Part shown: positions 22,232-30,370 of the stretch, in pieces
Layout: each line of letters opens with the position of its first letter
Position numbering within the stretch: position 1 is the stretch's first letter
Assembly: GCA_913057225.1 (NCBI GenBank)
Contig: CAJXNT010000009.1
Location: forward strand, 1 to 34,831
DNA from: an uncultured Mycoplasmatota bacterium
GTDB taxonomy: Bacteria; Bacillota_I; Bacilli_A; Izemoplasmatales; Izemoplasmataceae
Direction of reading: 5' to 3'
Length of the DNA stretch: 34,831 nucleotides
The notes under the pieces: generated by a model
The model's database searches: none
What the model was told of the DNA's origin: nothing
What the model saw: only the letters and a program-made list of their open reading frames with translations
Position numbers and translations under genes: made by a program

Positions 22232-23689
22232 ATGAAAAACATTGCCATTGTCGGCGCGGGTCCCGGTGGACTCGCGGCTGGATTAATCTTATCGTCCAAA
22301 GGCTATCAGGTGGACATTTACGAAAAGGATGACCGCATTGGCGGCCGGTCCAAACGGCTATATCTCAAAGACTACATGTTTTCCATGGGGCCATCTTTTG
22401 TGGTGTACATCGACGCGTATAAATGGCTTTTTGAGGCTGCCGGGTTGGACCTTGAAAAAGAGGTCAACATCACGCGGCTCGATCCCATTTATCAACTGAA
22501 TAAAAAAGAGGACCGGTGGAACGTGCCGGGTAATCCCGAGGCTTTACTTCAAGACATCGAGACTAAGTTCGGTGAACGCGAAGCCTATGAGAAATTCATG
22601 AAACGTGAAGCCAAAACCGTCGCGGCCATGCATCCGGTGATGGTCAAGCCCTTTCACTCGAGACTCTCACTGATCAATAAACACGTCGTGCATTTTGGAC
22701 GGTTTGTGGGCTTTGGCAACGTGGAGCGAAAACTGGCTAAACACTTTAAAAGCCAATCGCTCAAAGACATCATGCAGTTTCAAACGAAATACCTCGGGAT
22801 GACGCCGCAAGAAACCCCCGGGTTTTTCACGATGCTTTCATATCTGGAACATTTTGATGGCATTTATCACATCGAAGGGGGCGTGCCCCATCTGCTCGAT
22901 GTGATGGCCACCCACATCAAACGCTTCTCCGGAAAAATCCATGTCGATTCCCCCGTGGAAAAAATTCTCACCCACAACGGGGTCGCTAAAGGCGTCCGGG
23001 TCGGCGGCAAAGACATGGAATACGACGACGTCATCGTCAATGCGGACATGCCCAAAATGGTCGAGACGCTGCTTGATAAAGACGCGCAAAACAAGTACAC
23101 CAAATCGGTCGTCGACCGGAAAAAATATTCGGTGTCTGCGTACATGCTTTATCTTGGGGTGAAGAAAAAACTCGATTATCCGATGCACACCTTGGTCTTA
23201 TCGGATGATTACGCGGCCTATACCGAAAGCTTGAAAGCAAATGCAGAGCTCACCGATGATATGAGTTTATACATCTACCACCCCAGCGCCTTGGATGCGA
23301 AGTTTGCGCCGGACGGTCAAAGTTCTTTAATGGTCTTAGCACCGGTGCCCAACACCGATGCGGATATCGATTGGGACAAACAAAAAACGCTCTACAAAAC
23401 CAAAGTGTATGATCAAATGAAAAAACGCCTCAACTTCAGTCCCGATGACATCGAGATTGAAAAGGTCTTTACCCCTTCAGACTGGGAAGCCACTGGCGTG
23501 TATAAAGGCGCCACGTTCGCGATGAAGCACACGATGAATCAACTCTTACATAAACGCCCTCATAACCGCTATGAAGATGTGAAAAATCTCTATCTTGTTG
23601 GAGGCTCCACCCATCCGGGCAGTGGCCTTCCCATCATTTTTGAATCGGCCATCATCAGCGCCAATCTCATCGATCAAAGACACCGTTAA
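22232..23689 (+). CDS. Phytoene desaturase family FAD-dependent oxidoreductase (CrtI/CrtN-like)
   Basis: A 485-residue flavoprotein, the usual CrtI/CrtN length. The N-terminus has the FAD-binding dinucleotide motif VGAGPGGLAAG and the YEKDDRIGGRS continuation. The C-terminal block YLVGGSTHPGSGLPIIFESA is the CrtI-type second FAD-contact region. The middle segment HIEGGVPHLLDVMA is also typical. These enzymes desaturate or isomerise carotenoid precursors (phytoene, diapophytoene) at the membrane; close relatives act on other lipids such as retinol. No phytoene/squalene synthase lies nearby, so the pathway is uncertain. AGAGGTG precedes the ATG. It is monocistronic with its own terminator. Confidence 0.9.
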   Translation: MKNIAIVGAGPGGLAAGLILSSKGYQVDIYEKDDRIGGRSKRLYLKDYMFSMGPSFVVYIDAYKWLFEAAGLDLEKEVNITRLDPIYQLNKKEDRWNVPGNPEALLQDIETKFGEREAYEKFMKREAKTVAAMHPVMVKPFHSRLSLINKHVVHFGRFVGFGNVERKLAKHFKSQSLKDIMQFQTKYLGMTPQETPGFFTMLSYLEHFDGIYHIEGGVPHLLDVMATHIKRFSGKIHVDSPVEKILTHNGVAKGVRVGGKDMEYDDVIVNADMPKMVETLLDKDAQNKYTKSVVDRKKYSVSAYMLYLGVKKKLDYPMHTLVLSDDYAAYTESLKANAELTDDMSLYIYHPSALDAKFAPDGQSSLMVLAPVPNTDADIDWDKQKTLYKTKVYDQMKKRLNFSPDDIEIEKVFTPSDWEATGVYKGATFAMKHTMNQLLHKRPHNRYEDVKNLYLVGGSTHPGSGLPIIFESAIISANLIDQRHR

Positions 23690-23704
23690 CGCGGTGTTTT
23701 TTTT
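23680..23704 (+). terminator. Terminator of the desaturase gene
   Basis: ACACCG / CGGTGT with a six-base loop containing the stop codon, then eight T. Confidence 0.85.
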
Positions 23705-23705
23705 A

Positions 23706-23734
23706 TAAAAAAAATCACACGGCGTCCCGTGTGA
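23706..23734 (-). terminator. Terminator of the tRNA-Ser pair
   Basis: Eight-base arms TCACACGG / CCGTGTGA with a four-base loop; on the minus strand a T run follows. It lies 25 bases after the tRNA-Ser(CGA) 3' end. Confidence 0.85.
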
Positions 23735-23758
23735 CTTGAAAAAAGAGAGTTTTTTTAG

Positions 23759-23851
23759 TGGCGGAGGAAGAGGGATTTGAACCCCCGCGGCGGTTTCCCG
23801 CCCTAATCGCTTTCGAGGCGATCCCCTTCAGCCGGACTTGGGTATTCCTCC
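23759..23851 (-). tRNA. tRNA-Ser (anticodon CGA)
   Basis: Class II tRNA on the minus strand. It has seven-pair acceptor GGAGGAA/TTCCTCC, anticodon stem ATCGC/GCGAT with loop CTCGAAA and anticodon CGA, a long GGCGG-GAAA-CCGCC variable arm, T stem GGGGG/CCCCC with TTCAAAT loop, discriminator G and encoded CCA. It reads UCG. Confidence 0.95.
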
Positions 23852-23864
23852 ACTGAAAAAAAGC

Positions 23865-23955
23865 TGGCGGAGGAAAAGGGATTCGAACCCTCGCGCCGGT
23901 TTCCCGACCTACTCGCTTTCCAAGCGAGCCCCTTCAGCCTCTTGGGTATTCCTCC
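23865..23955 (-). tRNA. tRNA-Ser (anticodon GGA)
   Basis: Class II tRNA with the same acceptor sequence as its neighbour, anticodon stem CTCGC/GCGAG, loop TTGGAAA and anticodon GGA. The variable arm is slightly shorter, the T loop is TTCGAAT, the discriminator is G and CCA is encoded. It reads UCC/UCU. It is the first of a two-tRNA transcript, 13 bases before the CGA isoacceptor; the pair looks like an old tandem duplication. Confidence 0.95.
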
Positions 23956-23967
23956 GAGCCAAAGAGC

Positions 23968-23997
23968 ATTATAGTTGATAAGTCCGCCCCATGTCAA
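23968..23997 (-). promoter_or_regulatory. Consensus promoter of the tRNA-Ser pair
   Basis: On the minus strand a perfect TTGACA (23992-23997) and a perfect TATAAT (23968-23973) are 18 bases apart, just before tRNA-Ser(GGA). The -35 contains the stop codon TGA of the upstream PH-domain gene. Confidence 0.88.
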
Positions 23998-24416
23998 CGC
24001 TCTAAAGCCGCGCGTTTTTTAACTTCTTGGATGAATCGGTCTTTATCCACGGGCGAGATGAGTTGCCACAGTTTGCCGTTTTTATAGATGGCCACGCGGT
24101 CTAACGATAAGGCCATGCCGGATAAAAGATTGCGGGAGGGTTTGATCTGGGTGATGTCGGTGTATAACACCTTCAGTTTAAACGGCCCAAATTTGATTCT
24201 GAGGTGATCACGGTCTAACAGATAATAACTTTGCGTATACATTTGCCAAATGAAGGCGCCAATCAAAATAAAACTGATGAAGGTGAGGACGATGGGCCAG
24301 GTCACTTCTTCCAAGGGCTCTAAAGCGAAACTTGCGAGCAATACGATAAAGCCAATCGCCATCGGGAGAATGACGAGTAGCGTGAGCCACCGGTCTTTTT
24401 TGACTTCGAATTTCAT
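23994..24416 (-). CDS. Membrane-anchored bacterial PH-like domain protein (YyaB-like)
   Basis: A 140-residue protein with two membrane spans (about 11-31 and 38-60) followed by a small beta-rich domain. The latter begins YYLLDRDHLRIKFGPFK and carries ITQIKPSRNLLSGMALSLDRVAI and SPVDKDRFIQEV, the pattern of the short bacterial PH domain found in Bacillus YyaB and relatives. The molecular role of this family is unknown. It overlaps the guanylate-kinase-like gene by ATGA and so shares its promoter. The last codons carry the tRNA-Ser promoter. Confidence 0.85.
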   Translation of the reverse strand: MKFEVKKDRWLTLLVILPMAIGFIVLLASFALEPLEEVTWPIVLTFISFILIGAFIWQMYTQSYYLLDRDHLRIKFGPFKLKVLYTDITQIKPSRNLLSGMALSLDRVAIYKNGKLWQLISPVDKDRFIQEVKKRAALER

Positions 24417-24955
24417 GCTTTCTCCTTTAAAAAGGCTTGATACGCGTCATGAATGGCGTCACTGACGTCTTCAATGAGGCCGGTGTTGTTCGTGACATTC
24501 AAATCAATATGATAAAGACGCTCACGTTTAAACGTCACCTCATCGGCGTCGAGTCGCTTCCAAATCACATTGAGATCATCGTTGCGTTTGAGCATTCGGT
24601 ATTTGCGCGTGGCCTTATCGGCCATCACAAAGACGATGAAATCTTCGCCGGGACGCTTGGTGTAAAACGCATTGATGCCTTGGGGATCTAAAATGGCCAC
24701 CATCTCCTCACGGATGACGTCGGCTCTTGAGCCATACAAGTGGCCCGCATATTCGGTGGTTTCAATGAAGCCCCCGGTGGCTTCTAAATGGGAAAAAAGC
24801 TCAGGGGCGAGAAAATAATAATCCACACCATCCATCTCATGATCGCGTTTGGGACGCGTGGTGGTGGTGATGAATCGGTGATAGTCGTACCGCGATACTA
24901 AGTTTTTGACGATTTCGGTTTTTCCTGAGGCGCTGGCTCCACAGATTAATAACAT
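24413..24955 (-). CDS. Guanylate kinase-like P-loop kinase
   Basis: A 180-residue protein of the guanylate kinase superfamily. P-loop GASASGKT is at residues 6-13, followed by the nucleotide-binding TTTTRPKRDHEMDGVDYYF, closely matching the family's TTR-x-x-R-x-x-E-x-x-G-x-D-Y-x-F, then an EYAGHLYGS segment and a lid-like R-rich helix. Canonical Gmk is about 200 residues with a G-P-S-G-x-G-K P-loop; the variant loop and shorter length suggest a paralogue, possibly with another nucleotide or phosphonate-type substrate. GMP kinase activity remains possible. AAGGCGG lies before the ATG. Confidence 0.82.
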   Translation of the reverse strand: MLLICGASASGKTEIVKNLVSRYDYHRFITTTTRPKRDHEMDGVDYYFLAPELFSHLEATGGFIETTEYAGHLYGSRADVIREEMVAILDPQGINAFYTKRPGEDFIVFVMADKATRKYRMLKRNDDLNVIWKRLDADEVTFKRERLYHIDLNVTNNTGLIEDVSDAIHDAYQAFLKEKA

Positions 24956-24987
24956 GATGACCGCCTTACGTGGGTTTAATCTCTTTT

Positions 24988-24996
24988 ATTTTAGCA
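24988..24996 (-). promoter_or_regulatory. Extended -10 promoter of the Gmk-like/PH operon
   Basis: On the minus strand TGC precedes TAAAAT (24988-24993), an extended -10 element about 33 bases before the start. It lies only 12 bases from the divergent -10 of the lipoprotein gene. Confidence 0.45.
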
Positions 24997-25005
24997 CGAT
25001 TGGTG

Positions 25006-25011
25006 TATAAT
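25006..25011 (+). promoter_or_regulatory. -10 element of the S41-like lipoprotein gene
   Basis: A perfect TATAAT lies 24 bases before the start codon, with AGGGAGG as ribosome site. A recognisable -35 is lacking. Confidence 0.5.
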
Positions 25012-25035
25012 ATTTGAAAATAAGGGAGGTATCTT

Positions 25036-27183
25036 ATGAAAAAATGGATGGTTATATTAACGCTCGCGTTGGTCTTTACCCTCGCCGCGTGTGGCGGGGG
25101 AAGTGACCCCGATAATTCGGCGCTCGAAGCGGAGCTCGAAGCGGCCGCTGCCAGCATTGATCTTTTTGATGCGCCGCTCCGTGAAAACATTACATTACCC
25201 AGCAGCGATGGAGATATTTCGATCACTTGGTCTTCATCGAATGAATCGATCTTAAGTTTGGATGGCGTCATCAGTCGCCCTGCGTATGGCGAGGCCGATG
25301 CCGGCGTGCAAATGGTGGGCGTCTTTGAAAAAGATGGCGTATCCGTGACGGAATATTACAATGCCACCATCGCCGCCGAAGGTGAAGAAGCCTTGATTGC
25401 CTTGATGGATGAAGCCGTGGCCGGCCTCGCGTTTAATGGCGCGACCTTAACCGAAGGCGTTGAGCTCACCGATGAAGTGGGCGATATTACCCTCACCTAT
25501 CAAAGCCTCACCCCCGATGTGATTTCCCACCAAGGGGCAGTCTTTAAAGGCTTACAATCTGAAGGCGTGAGAGAAGGCGTCTTAGAAGTGACCGCCGCGT
25601 TAGAAGGCCTTGAAAAAACGTATGAAGTCAGTGTGAATGTGGCCCCACTCGAAGCCATTTCCATTGTCGAAGCCAACGAACTGGATTTTAGAGGCATCGA
25701 AGGGGAATACACCGTCTCCGACAGTGCGCTCACCGTCTATACCATGTCGAACAGCATGCCGTATGTCGACATTGAATCGTTTGTGGCCATGATTTCTGGG
25801 GCCGTCATTTATTCGGAATTGGATTTTGTGCAAGAAGGCGACACGTTAAGCATTTCGCTGTTCGTGGAAAGCGATGATCCTCTGTATGATGATGTCACCT
25901 ATGAATTGGTGTTTGATTTTGCCAATCACGAAGCCACGGTCAACTTCTTCTCCTTCTTTGGGGCGATTTCAGCCGACACCGAAACCGACTTTGGTCGCGG
26001 CTTGGAATTCATTGCCTACGAAGATAACAGCGATGAAATTGAGCCTGTGGTCTTTGATCTCGACCAATATTACATGGAACTTTACCGCGGGGATGAAGGG
26101 TTCTTAGCGCCCTTACACCTCGTCAACCTCTTCTTATCGGGATCGGTCTATGACGTCGTTTATAACGGGGACCGCCTCTTTGGGCAAGATACCTATGGAT
26201 TCTCCGACAGCATCAACCGGTTCAACCGGTCGTCACTGAATGATGAAGAGATGCCTTATGACTTAAAACTCATGAGTTATCATTACACGGCCTTTGTGAT
26301 GAATTATTTCTTCGGCCTGAGAGAAGATTTAGGCATCGAAGATTTCTACACCGTCTTAGAACAAGAAGAGATTCAATCCAACTGGTTCTCCGACCGCATC
26401 TCCAGACACTACCGGTCCGTCTTAGACATGGTCTTAAGTTTGGATGATCTGCATACCTCCCACACCATGGCCGGACCCTATGACGATGAGCCGACGTACC
26501 AACTGGCCATCACCGATCTCGGGCCCAGAGGCCAACGCTTCTATAACACCCTCTTCTATGATATGGATGAAACCACCTATTTCTGTGGCACGGAAGATGG
26601 GGTTGAATTCTTTGAAAATGACACCGTGGCCATCATTCATAATGCCGGCTTTACCGATGAAAGCACGCAAATGTTTGCCGATGCCATCGCCGACATTGAA
26701 GCCAAAGGCACCGTGGAAAAAATCATCATCAACCTCGCGTGTAATTCCGGAGGCATCATCGGAACCGCGTGGCAAATCATGGGCTACATGACCGATGAGC
26801 CGCTGGAATATTACTCACTGAATGCGGGCGATGGGCTGCAGTCTAAATCCACCTTCACCTCGGAAAATACGACCGAAGGCGAATACGAATGGTTCGTTCT
26901 CACCAGCCCCATCACCTACAGTGCGGCGAACATGTTTGCCAATATGGCCAAAGACATGGGCCTGGCCACGATCATTGGGACCCAGTCTTCTGGAGGGGCC
27001 GCCAGTGTGAAACCGATTGTCCTGCCCAACGGGTCGGTCATTCGCATCAGCTCCCCCAACATCTTAGCCAATAACCAGTACGAATCCACCGAACTCGGGA
27101 TTCCCGTGGATGTGGAAATCAGCGTCGACATTTTAGGCGATGATACGCGCAACATCGATGCCGTCATCGACGCCACCGAATAA
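25036..27183 (+). CDS. Large lipoprotein with Ig-like and S41 peptidase-like domains
   Basis: A 715-residue lipoprotein. The signal peptide ends in LAAC with Cys19 lipidated. An atrophied bacterial Ig-like domain follows (about 35-115, with ITWSSSNESILSLDGVISRP) and a related second one up to about 210. The C-terminal third is an S41 (tail-specific protease/tricorn core) fold: VAIIHNAGF, IIINLACNSGG and TSPITYSAANMF, with Ser629 at the nucleophile position, then IGTQSSGGAASVKPIVLPNG. The lysine that pairs with serine in CtpA/CtpB is not at its usual place, so it is closer to the tricorn/IRBP-like group or inactive. It would act outside the cell. It is monocistronic with its own promoter and terminator. 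Confidence 0.85.
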   Translation: MKKWMVILTLALVFTLAACGGGSDPDNSALEAELEAAAASIDLFDAPLRENITLPSSDGDISITWSSSNESILSLDGVISRPAYGEADAGVQMVGVFEKDGVSVTEYYNATIAAEGEEALIALMDEAVAGLAFNGATLTEGVELTDEVGDITLTYQSLTPDVISHQGAVFKGLQSEGVREGVLEVTAALEGLEKTYEVSVNVAPLEAISIVEANELDFRGIEGEYTVSDSALTVYTMSNSMPYVDIESFVAMISGAVIYSELDFVQEGDTLSISLFVESDDPLYDDVTYELVFDFANHEATVNFFSFFGAISADTETDFGRGLEFIAYEDNSDEIEPVVFDLDQYYMELYRGDEGFLAPLHLVNLFLSGSVYDVVYNGDRLFGQDTYGFSDSINRFNRSSLNDEEMPYDLKLMSYHYTAFVMNYFFGLREDLGIEDFYTVLEQEEIQSNWFSDRISRHYRSVLDMVLSLDDLHTSHTMAGPYDDEPTYQLAITDLGPRGQRFYNTLFYDMDETTYFCGTEDGVEFFENDTVAIIHNAGFTDESTQMFADAIADIEAKGTVEKIIINLACNSGGIIGTAWQIMGYMTDEPLEYYSLNAGDGLQSKSTFTSENTTEGEYEWFVLTSPITYSAANMFANMAKDMGLATIIGTQSSGGAASVKPIVLPNGSVIRISSPNILANNQYESTELGIPVDVEISVDILGDDTRNIDAVIDATE

Positions 27184-27189
27184 TCCCTC

Positions 27190-27217
27190 AAAACCCTCAC
27201 ATTCGTGGGGGTTTTTT
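27190..27217 (+). terminator. Terminator of the S41-like lipoprotein gene
   Basis: Eleven-pair stem AAAACCCTCAC / GTGGGGGTTTT with one T-G pair and an ATTC loop, then six T. Confidence 0.85.
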
Positions 27218-27231
27218 CATGAGTATTTGAA

Positions 27232-27260
27232 TTGGGAAAACCCCGCATTGCCCCTATACT
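27232..27260 (+). promoter_or_regulatory. Promoter of the MacB-like/cytochrome b5/LDH operon
   Basis: TTGGGA (27232-27237) and TATACT (27255-27260) are exactly 17 bases apart, directly after the preceding terminator and 22 bases before the ABC gene start. Confidence 0.65.
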
Positions 27261-27282
27261 ATTTAAGAAAGAAGGGCAGACT

Positions 27283-29589
27283 ATGTTATCACTGAAAAAC
27301 GTCACCAAATCGTATCAAGTGGGAGATTTTACCCAAAACGCGCTGAACGGCGTATCGCTTTCGTTCCGCAAACAAGAATTTGTGGCCATCTTAGGGCCCT
27401 CTGGATCGGGAAAAACCACCCTCTTAAACATGGTGGGTGGGCTGGATCGTTATGATTCAGGCGATCTCATCATTGAAGGGAAATCCACCCAAAACTTTGA
27501 AGATAAAGATTGGGATGCGTACCGCAATCATGCGGTCGGGTTTGTCTTTCAAAGCTATAACCTGATCACGCATACGAGTGTCCTCGCCAACGTGGAACTG
27601 GGCATGACGCTTTCAGGACTTTCGCCTGAAGCCCGGAAAACACGGGCGCTGGAAGTTTTAGAAGGCGTCGGGCTGAAAGACCATGTCCATAAAAAACCCA
27701 ATCAACTCTCAGGCGGCCAAATGCAGCGGGTGGCGATTGCCCGGGCGATTGCCAATAACCCTGACATCATCATGGCCGATGAACCCACCGGGGCCATTGA
27801 TTCTGAAACCAGTGCGCAAATCATGGCCATCATTCAAGAGATTGCCAAAGAAAAACTCGTCATCATGGTCACCCACGATGAAGCGCTCGCCCATAAATAT
27901 GCCGACCGCGTCGTGAAGCTCAGGGACGGGGAAGTCATTGAAGACACCAACCCCTATGACGATGCGCAAGAAGCCACAGGATCGTTACTGCTCAAGAAAA
28001 CTTCCATGGCCTTTAAACAAGCGTTAAAGCTTTCCTTTAACAACCTCCGTACGAAAAAATTCCGAACGCTGATCACCGCCTTTGCGGGATCGATTGGGAT
28101 CATTGGCGTGGCCATGGTCTTGGCGCTCGCCAACGGGCTGAATAACGAAATCGATGAACTGGAACGCTCGACGCTTGCCCAGTTTCCCTTACAAATTGAT
28201 CCGTTCCCCATTGACATTGAAGCCGCACAAGGCAACTTCGGGCCGCCGGGACCGCAACTCGATGATCAAGGGTTTGAAGAGTTTCCGGACGTGCGGGAAG
28301 TTTATCCCTATGAAGAACAAATCTCTGAAGATCAACACATCAACGTCATCACCCAAGATTATCTCGACTTTTTAGATACTTTAGATCCCGATCTCTATTT
28401 TGAAATCAACGCCGAATACGATGTCCGCTTGCCGCTATTTTTAAGAGAAGCGGAAAATCAGTTTAGAGGCGTGGACCAAGGCGGGGGTGGGGTCGATTTT
28501 GAACCCACGGTGACCAGTGAAGAGTTCTTATCGCAAAGTTACGATGTCATCGATGGCCGCTTGCCTGAAAATGCGAATGAAATGCTGTTGGTGGTGGATA
28601 CGCAAAACCGATTGAACGTCCGCTTCTTTCAAGCTTTAGGCATCAATCCGGATGTGGCCAGTGTCTCCTTCGATGAACTCTATGCTCTTGATTTTTATTC
28701 GTTTTACCCCAACGATTACTACTTAGAAAATGAAGAAACCGGTCGCTTTATTCCCTCCGGCGATTACGAACCACTCGTAGAATCGGGCGATGCCATCGCT
28801 TTAAAAATTGTCGGTGTGGCCCGAGAATCGGCCGATTCACTCGCGGGATTCATCGACACCGGCATTAAATATCATCCCGATCTTGAACAAATGTATATTG
28901 ACGCGGCGCAAACTTCCGACATTGCCCTGGCGCAAGCCGCCTCCGATACATCCGTCATCACCGGCCTTGAGCTTTCGCCGCAACAAAAACAAGGCGTCTT
29001 AAGACAACTGGGCTATGACACCACCCCCAGACAAGTGCTCATTTATCCGGTCGATTTCAACGCCAAAACGGAAATTCGAGAAGCTCTCGATGCTTACAAC
29101 GAACCGCTCCCTGAAGATGAACAAATCATCTACACCGATTTAGCCGCGCTCGTCACGGACCTGACGGGGGATCTCATCAATGGGGTCAGTTATGTCCTCA
29201 TTGCTTTTTCGTCCATTTCCTTGGTGGTGTCGTCGATCATGATTGGCATCATCACCTACGTGTCGGTCTTAGAGCGTACGAAAGAAATTGGGATTTTAAG
29301 AAGTTTAGGGGCCCGCAAAAAGGATGTCTCACGCGTCTTTAACGCCGAAACCACCATCATTGGATTTACGGCTGGACTCTTAGGGGTGGCGATTGCTTAT
29401 GGGCTCACGTTCCCCTTAAACATTCTGATTGAATCCTTGGTCGATGGCATTGATGGCCTCGCCCAACTTTCACTCTTGGCCGGTGTGGCCTTGATCCTTA
29501 TATCGATATTCTTAACGTTCATTGCCGGTTTAATTCCCTCGCGAATTGCCGCAAATAAACACCCCGTTGAAGCCTTACGCGTCGAATAA
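27283..29589 (+). CDS. MacB-like ABC transporter, fused ATPase and FtsX-type permease
   Basis: A 768-residue fusion. Residues 1-225 form an ABC ATPase of the LolD/MacB class with Walker A GPSGSGKTT, Q-loop FVFQSYNL, signature LSGGQMQR, Walker B IIMADEPTGAID and switch MVTHD. The first membrane span follows at about 270-295 (SIGIIGVAMVLALANG). A roughly 330-residue extracellular domain lies between it and three C-terminal spans; the last ones have VLERTKEIGILRSLGARKKD, the hallmark of FtsX permeases. Such mechanotransmission-type transporters release lipoproteins, peptides or antibiotics rather than import. The open frame extends 17 codons upstream; 27283 was chosen from the AAGGG site. Two lipoproteins follow in the same operon and could be its partners. 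Confidence 0.9.
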   Translation: MLSLKNVTKSYQVGDFTQNALNGVSLSFRKQEFVAILGPSGSGKTTLLNMVGGLDRYDSGDLIIEGKSTQNFEDKDWDAYRNHAVGFVFQSYNLITHTSVLANVELGMTLSGLSPEARKTRALEVLEGVGLKDHVHKKPNQLSGGQMQRVAIARAIANNPDIIMADEPTGAIDSETSAQIMAIIQEIAKEKLVIMVTHDEALAHKYADRVVKLRDGEVIEDTNPYDDAQEATGSLLLKKTSMAFKQALKLSFNNLRTKKFRTLITAFAGSIGIIGVAMVLALANGLNNEIDELERSTLAQFPLQIDPFPIDIEAAQGNFGPPGPQLDDQGFEEFPDVREVYPYEEQISEDQHINVITQDYLDFLDTLDPDLYFEINAEYDVRLPLFLREAENQFRGVDQGGGGVDFEPTVTSEEFLSQSYDVIDGRLPENANEMLLVVDTQNRLNVRFFQALGINPDVASVSFDELYALDFYSFYPNDYYLENEETGRFIPSGDYEPLVESGDAIALKIVGVARESADSLAGFIDTGIKYHPDLEQMYIDAAQTSDIALAQAASDTSVITGLELSPQQKQGVLRQLGYDTTPRQVLIYPVDFNAKTEIREALDAYNEPLPEDEQIIYTDLAALVTDLTGDLINGVSYVLIAFSSISLVVSSIMIGIITYVSVLERTKEIGILRSLGARKKDVSRVFNAETTIIGFTAGLLGVAIAYGLTFPLNILIESLVDGIDGLAQLSLLAGVALILISIFLTFIAGLIPSRIAANKHPVEALRVE

Positions 29590-29616
29590 ACGAAGAAGAC
29601 TTTTAGGAGGTTTATG

Positions 29617-30369
29617 ATGAAAAAATATCTAATGTTAATGCTTATATTAAGCATGAGCTTTATCTTAATCGCGTGTGGCGGTGAAGACACACCAGACCCC
29701 GCACCGGTGCCAGAAACCCCCACCACCGAAAATGATTCACAGGCGCCCTCAGAGTCCGATGATTCAACTTCTGAAGAGCCGGAAAGTGATTCAGCCGATG
29801 ACACCCCCACCGACGATTCAACGGAAGATTCAGTGGAAGATTCCACCGATGACTCAACGGATGATTCAATGGATGATTCCACCGATGACTCAACAGATGG
29901 GTCCGATGGGTATGAAGATCCTGATTTTTCTGGCGGCGATGAGACCACCGATGACTCAGGTGATGCCTCAAGTGGCTCTGAGGATGCGTCCACCGATGAT
30001 TCAGGCGATGCCTCAAGTGGCTCTGAGGATGCGTCCACCGACGATTCCAATGATAGTGCTGGGGATGACCCAGTCGAAGAAGACAATGGTCTCGATGGTC
30101 CAGGGCGCATCAATGAACAAGGTCAAGTTGAACTGACCCTCGAAGAACTCGCCTATTACGATGGCACCGATGGAAAGCCCGCATATGTGGCCGTCGACGG
30201 AGAAATCTATGATATGACCAACAGCCCTCACTGGTCGGGTGGAAGCCACTATTCTGGCAATCGTGCGGGCCGAGATTTAAGTGAAGAAATCCGGCGGTCA
30301 CCGCATGGATTAAGCAACCTTGCTAGAGTCCCGAAAATCGGAATCTTAGTTGAAAGTGAGGTGGAATAA
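29617..30369 (+). CDS. Cytochrome b5-type heme-binding lipoprotein with long acidic Ser/Thr/Asp linker
   Basis: A 250-residue lipoprotein. The signal peptide ends in LIAC with Cys20 lipidated. Residues about 25-165 are a low-complexity Asp/Ser/Thr/Glu linker with DDST-type repeats and a duplicated 15-residue unit. The last 85 residues form a short cytochrome b5-like domain: LTLEELAYYDGTDGKPAYVA, VDGEIYDMTNSPHW, His211 and His230 (in SPHG) as candidate heme ligands. Such small domains are found in anaerobic Firmicutes and their role is largely unknown. The ATG at 29617 was chosen over 29614 because AGGAGG lies six bases before it. It is downstream of the ABC fusion with no terminator between, and its paralogue follows. 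Confidence 0.88.
   Translation: MKKYLMLMLILSMSFILIACGGEDTPDPAPVPETPTTENDSQAPSESDDSTSEEPESDSADDTPTDDSTEDSVEDSTDDSTDDSMDDSTDDSTDGSDGYEDPDFSGGDETTDDSGDASSGSEDASTDDSGDASSGSEDASTDDSNDSAGDDPVEEDNGLDGPGRINEQGQVELTLEELAYYDGTDGKPAYVAVDGEIYDMTNSPHWSGGSHYSGNRAGRDLSEEIRRSPHGLSNLARVPKIGILVESEVE
29947..30036 (+). repeat. Tandem 45-bp coding repeat
   Basis: Two adjacent 45-base units (29947-29991 and 29992-30036) differ at only two silent positions. They encode TDDSGDASSGSEDAS twice. Shorter DDST repeats lie just upstream (about 29800-29910). Such repeats can change copy number by slippage and thus alter linker length. Confidence 0.85.
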
Positions 30370-30370
30370 C

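Noticed and set aside
23759-23955. Possible two-unit CRISPR or mobile repeat
   Set aside because: The two similar units are complete tRNA-Ser genes with different anticodons. No CRISPR array or insertion sequence was seen in the window.
29397-30113. Long Ser/Glu-rich open frame on the minus strand
   Set aside because: It is the mirror of the Asp/Ser/Thr repeat in the cytochrome b5 lipoprotein; repetitive GC-biased codons keep the opposite strand open.
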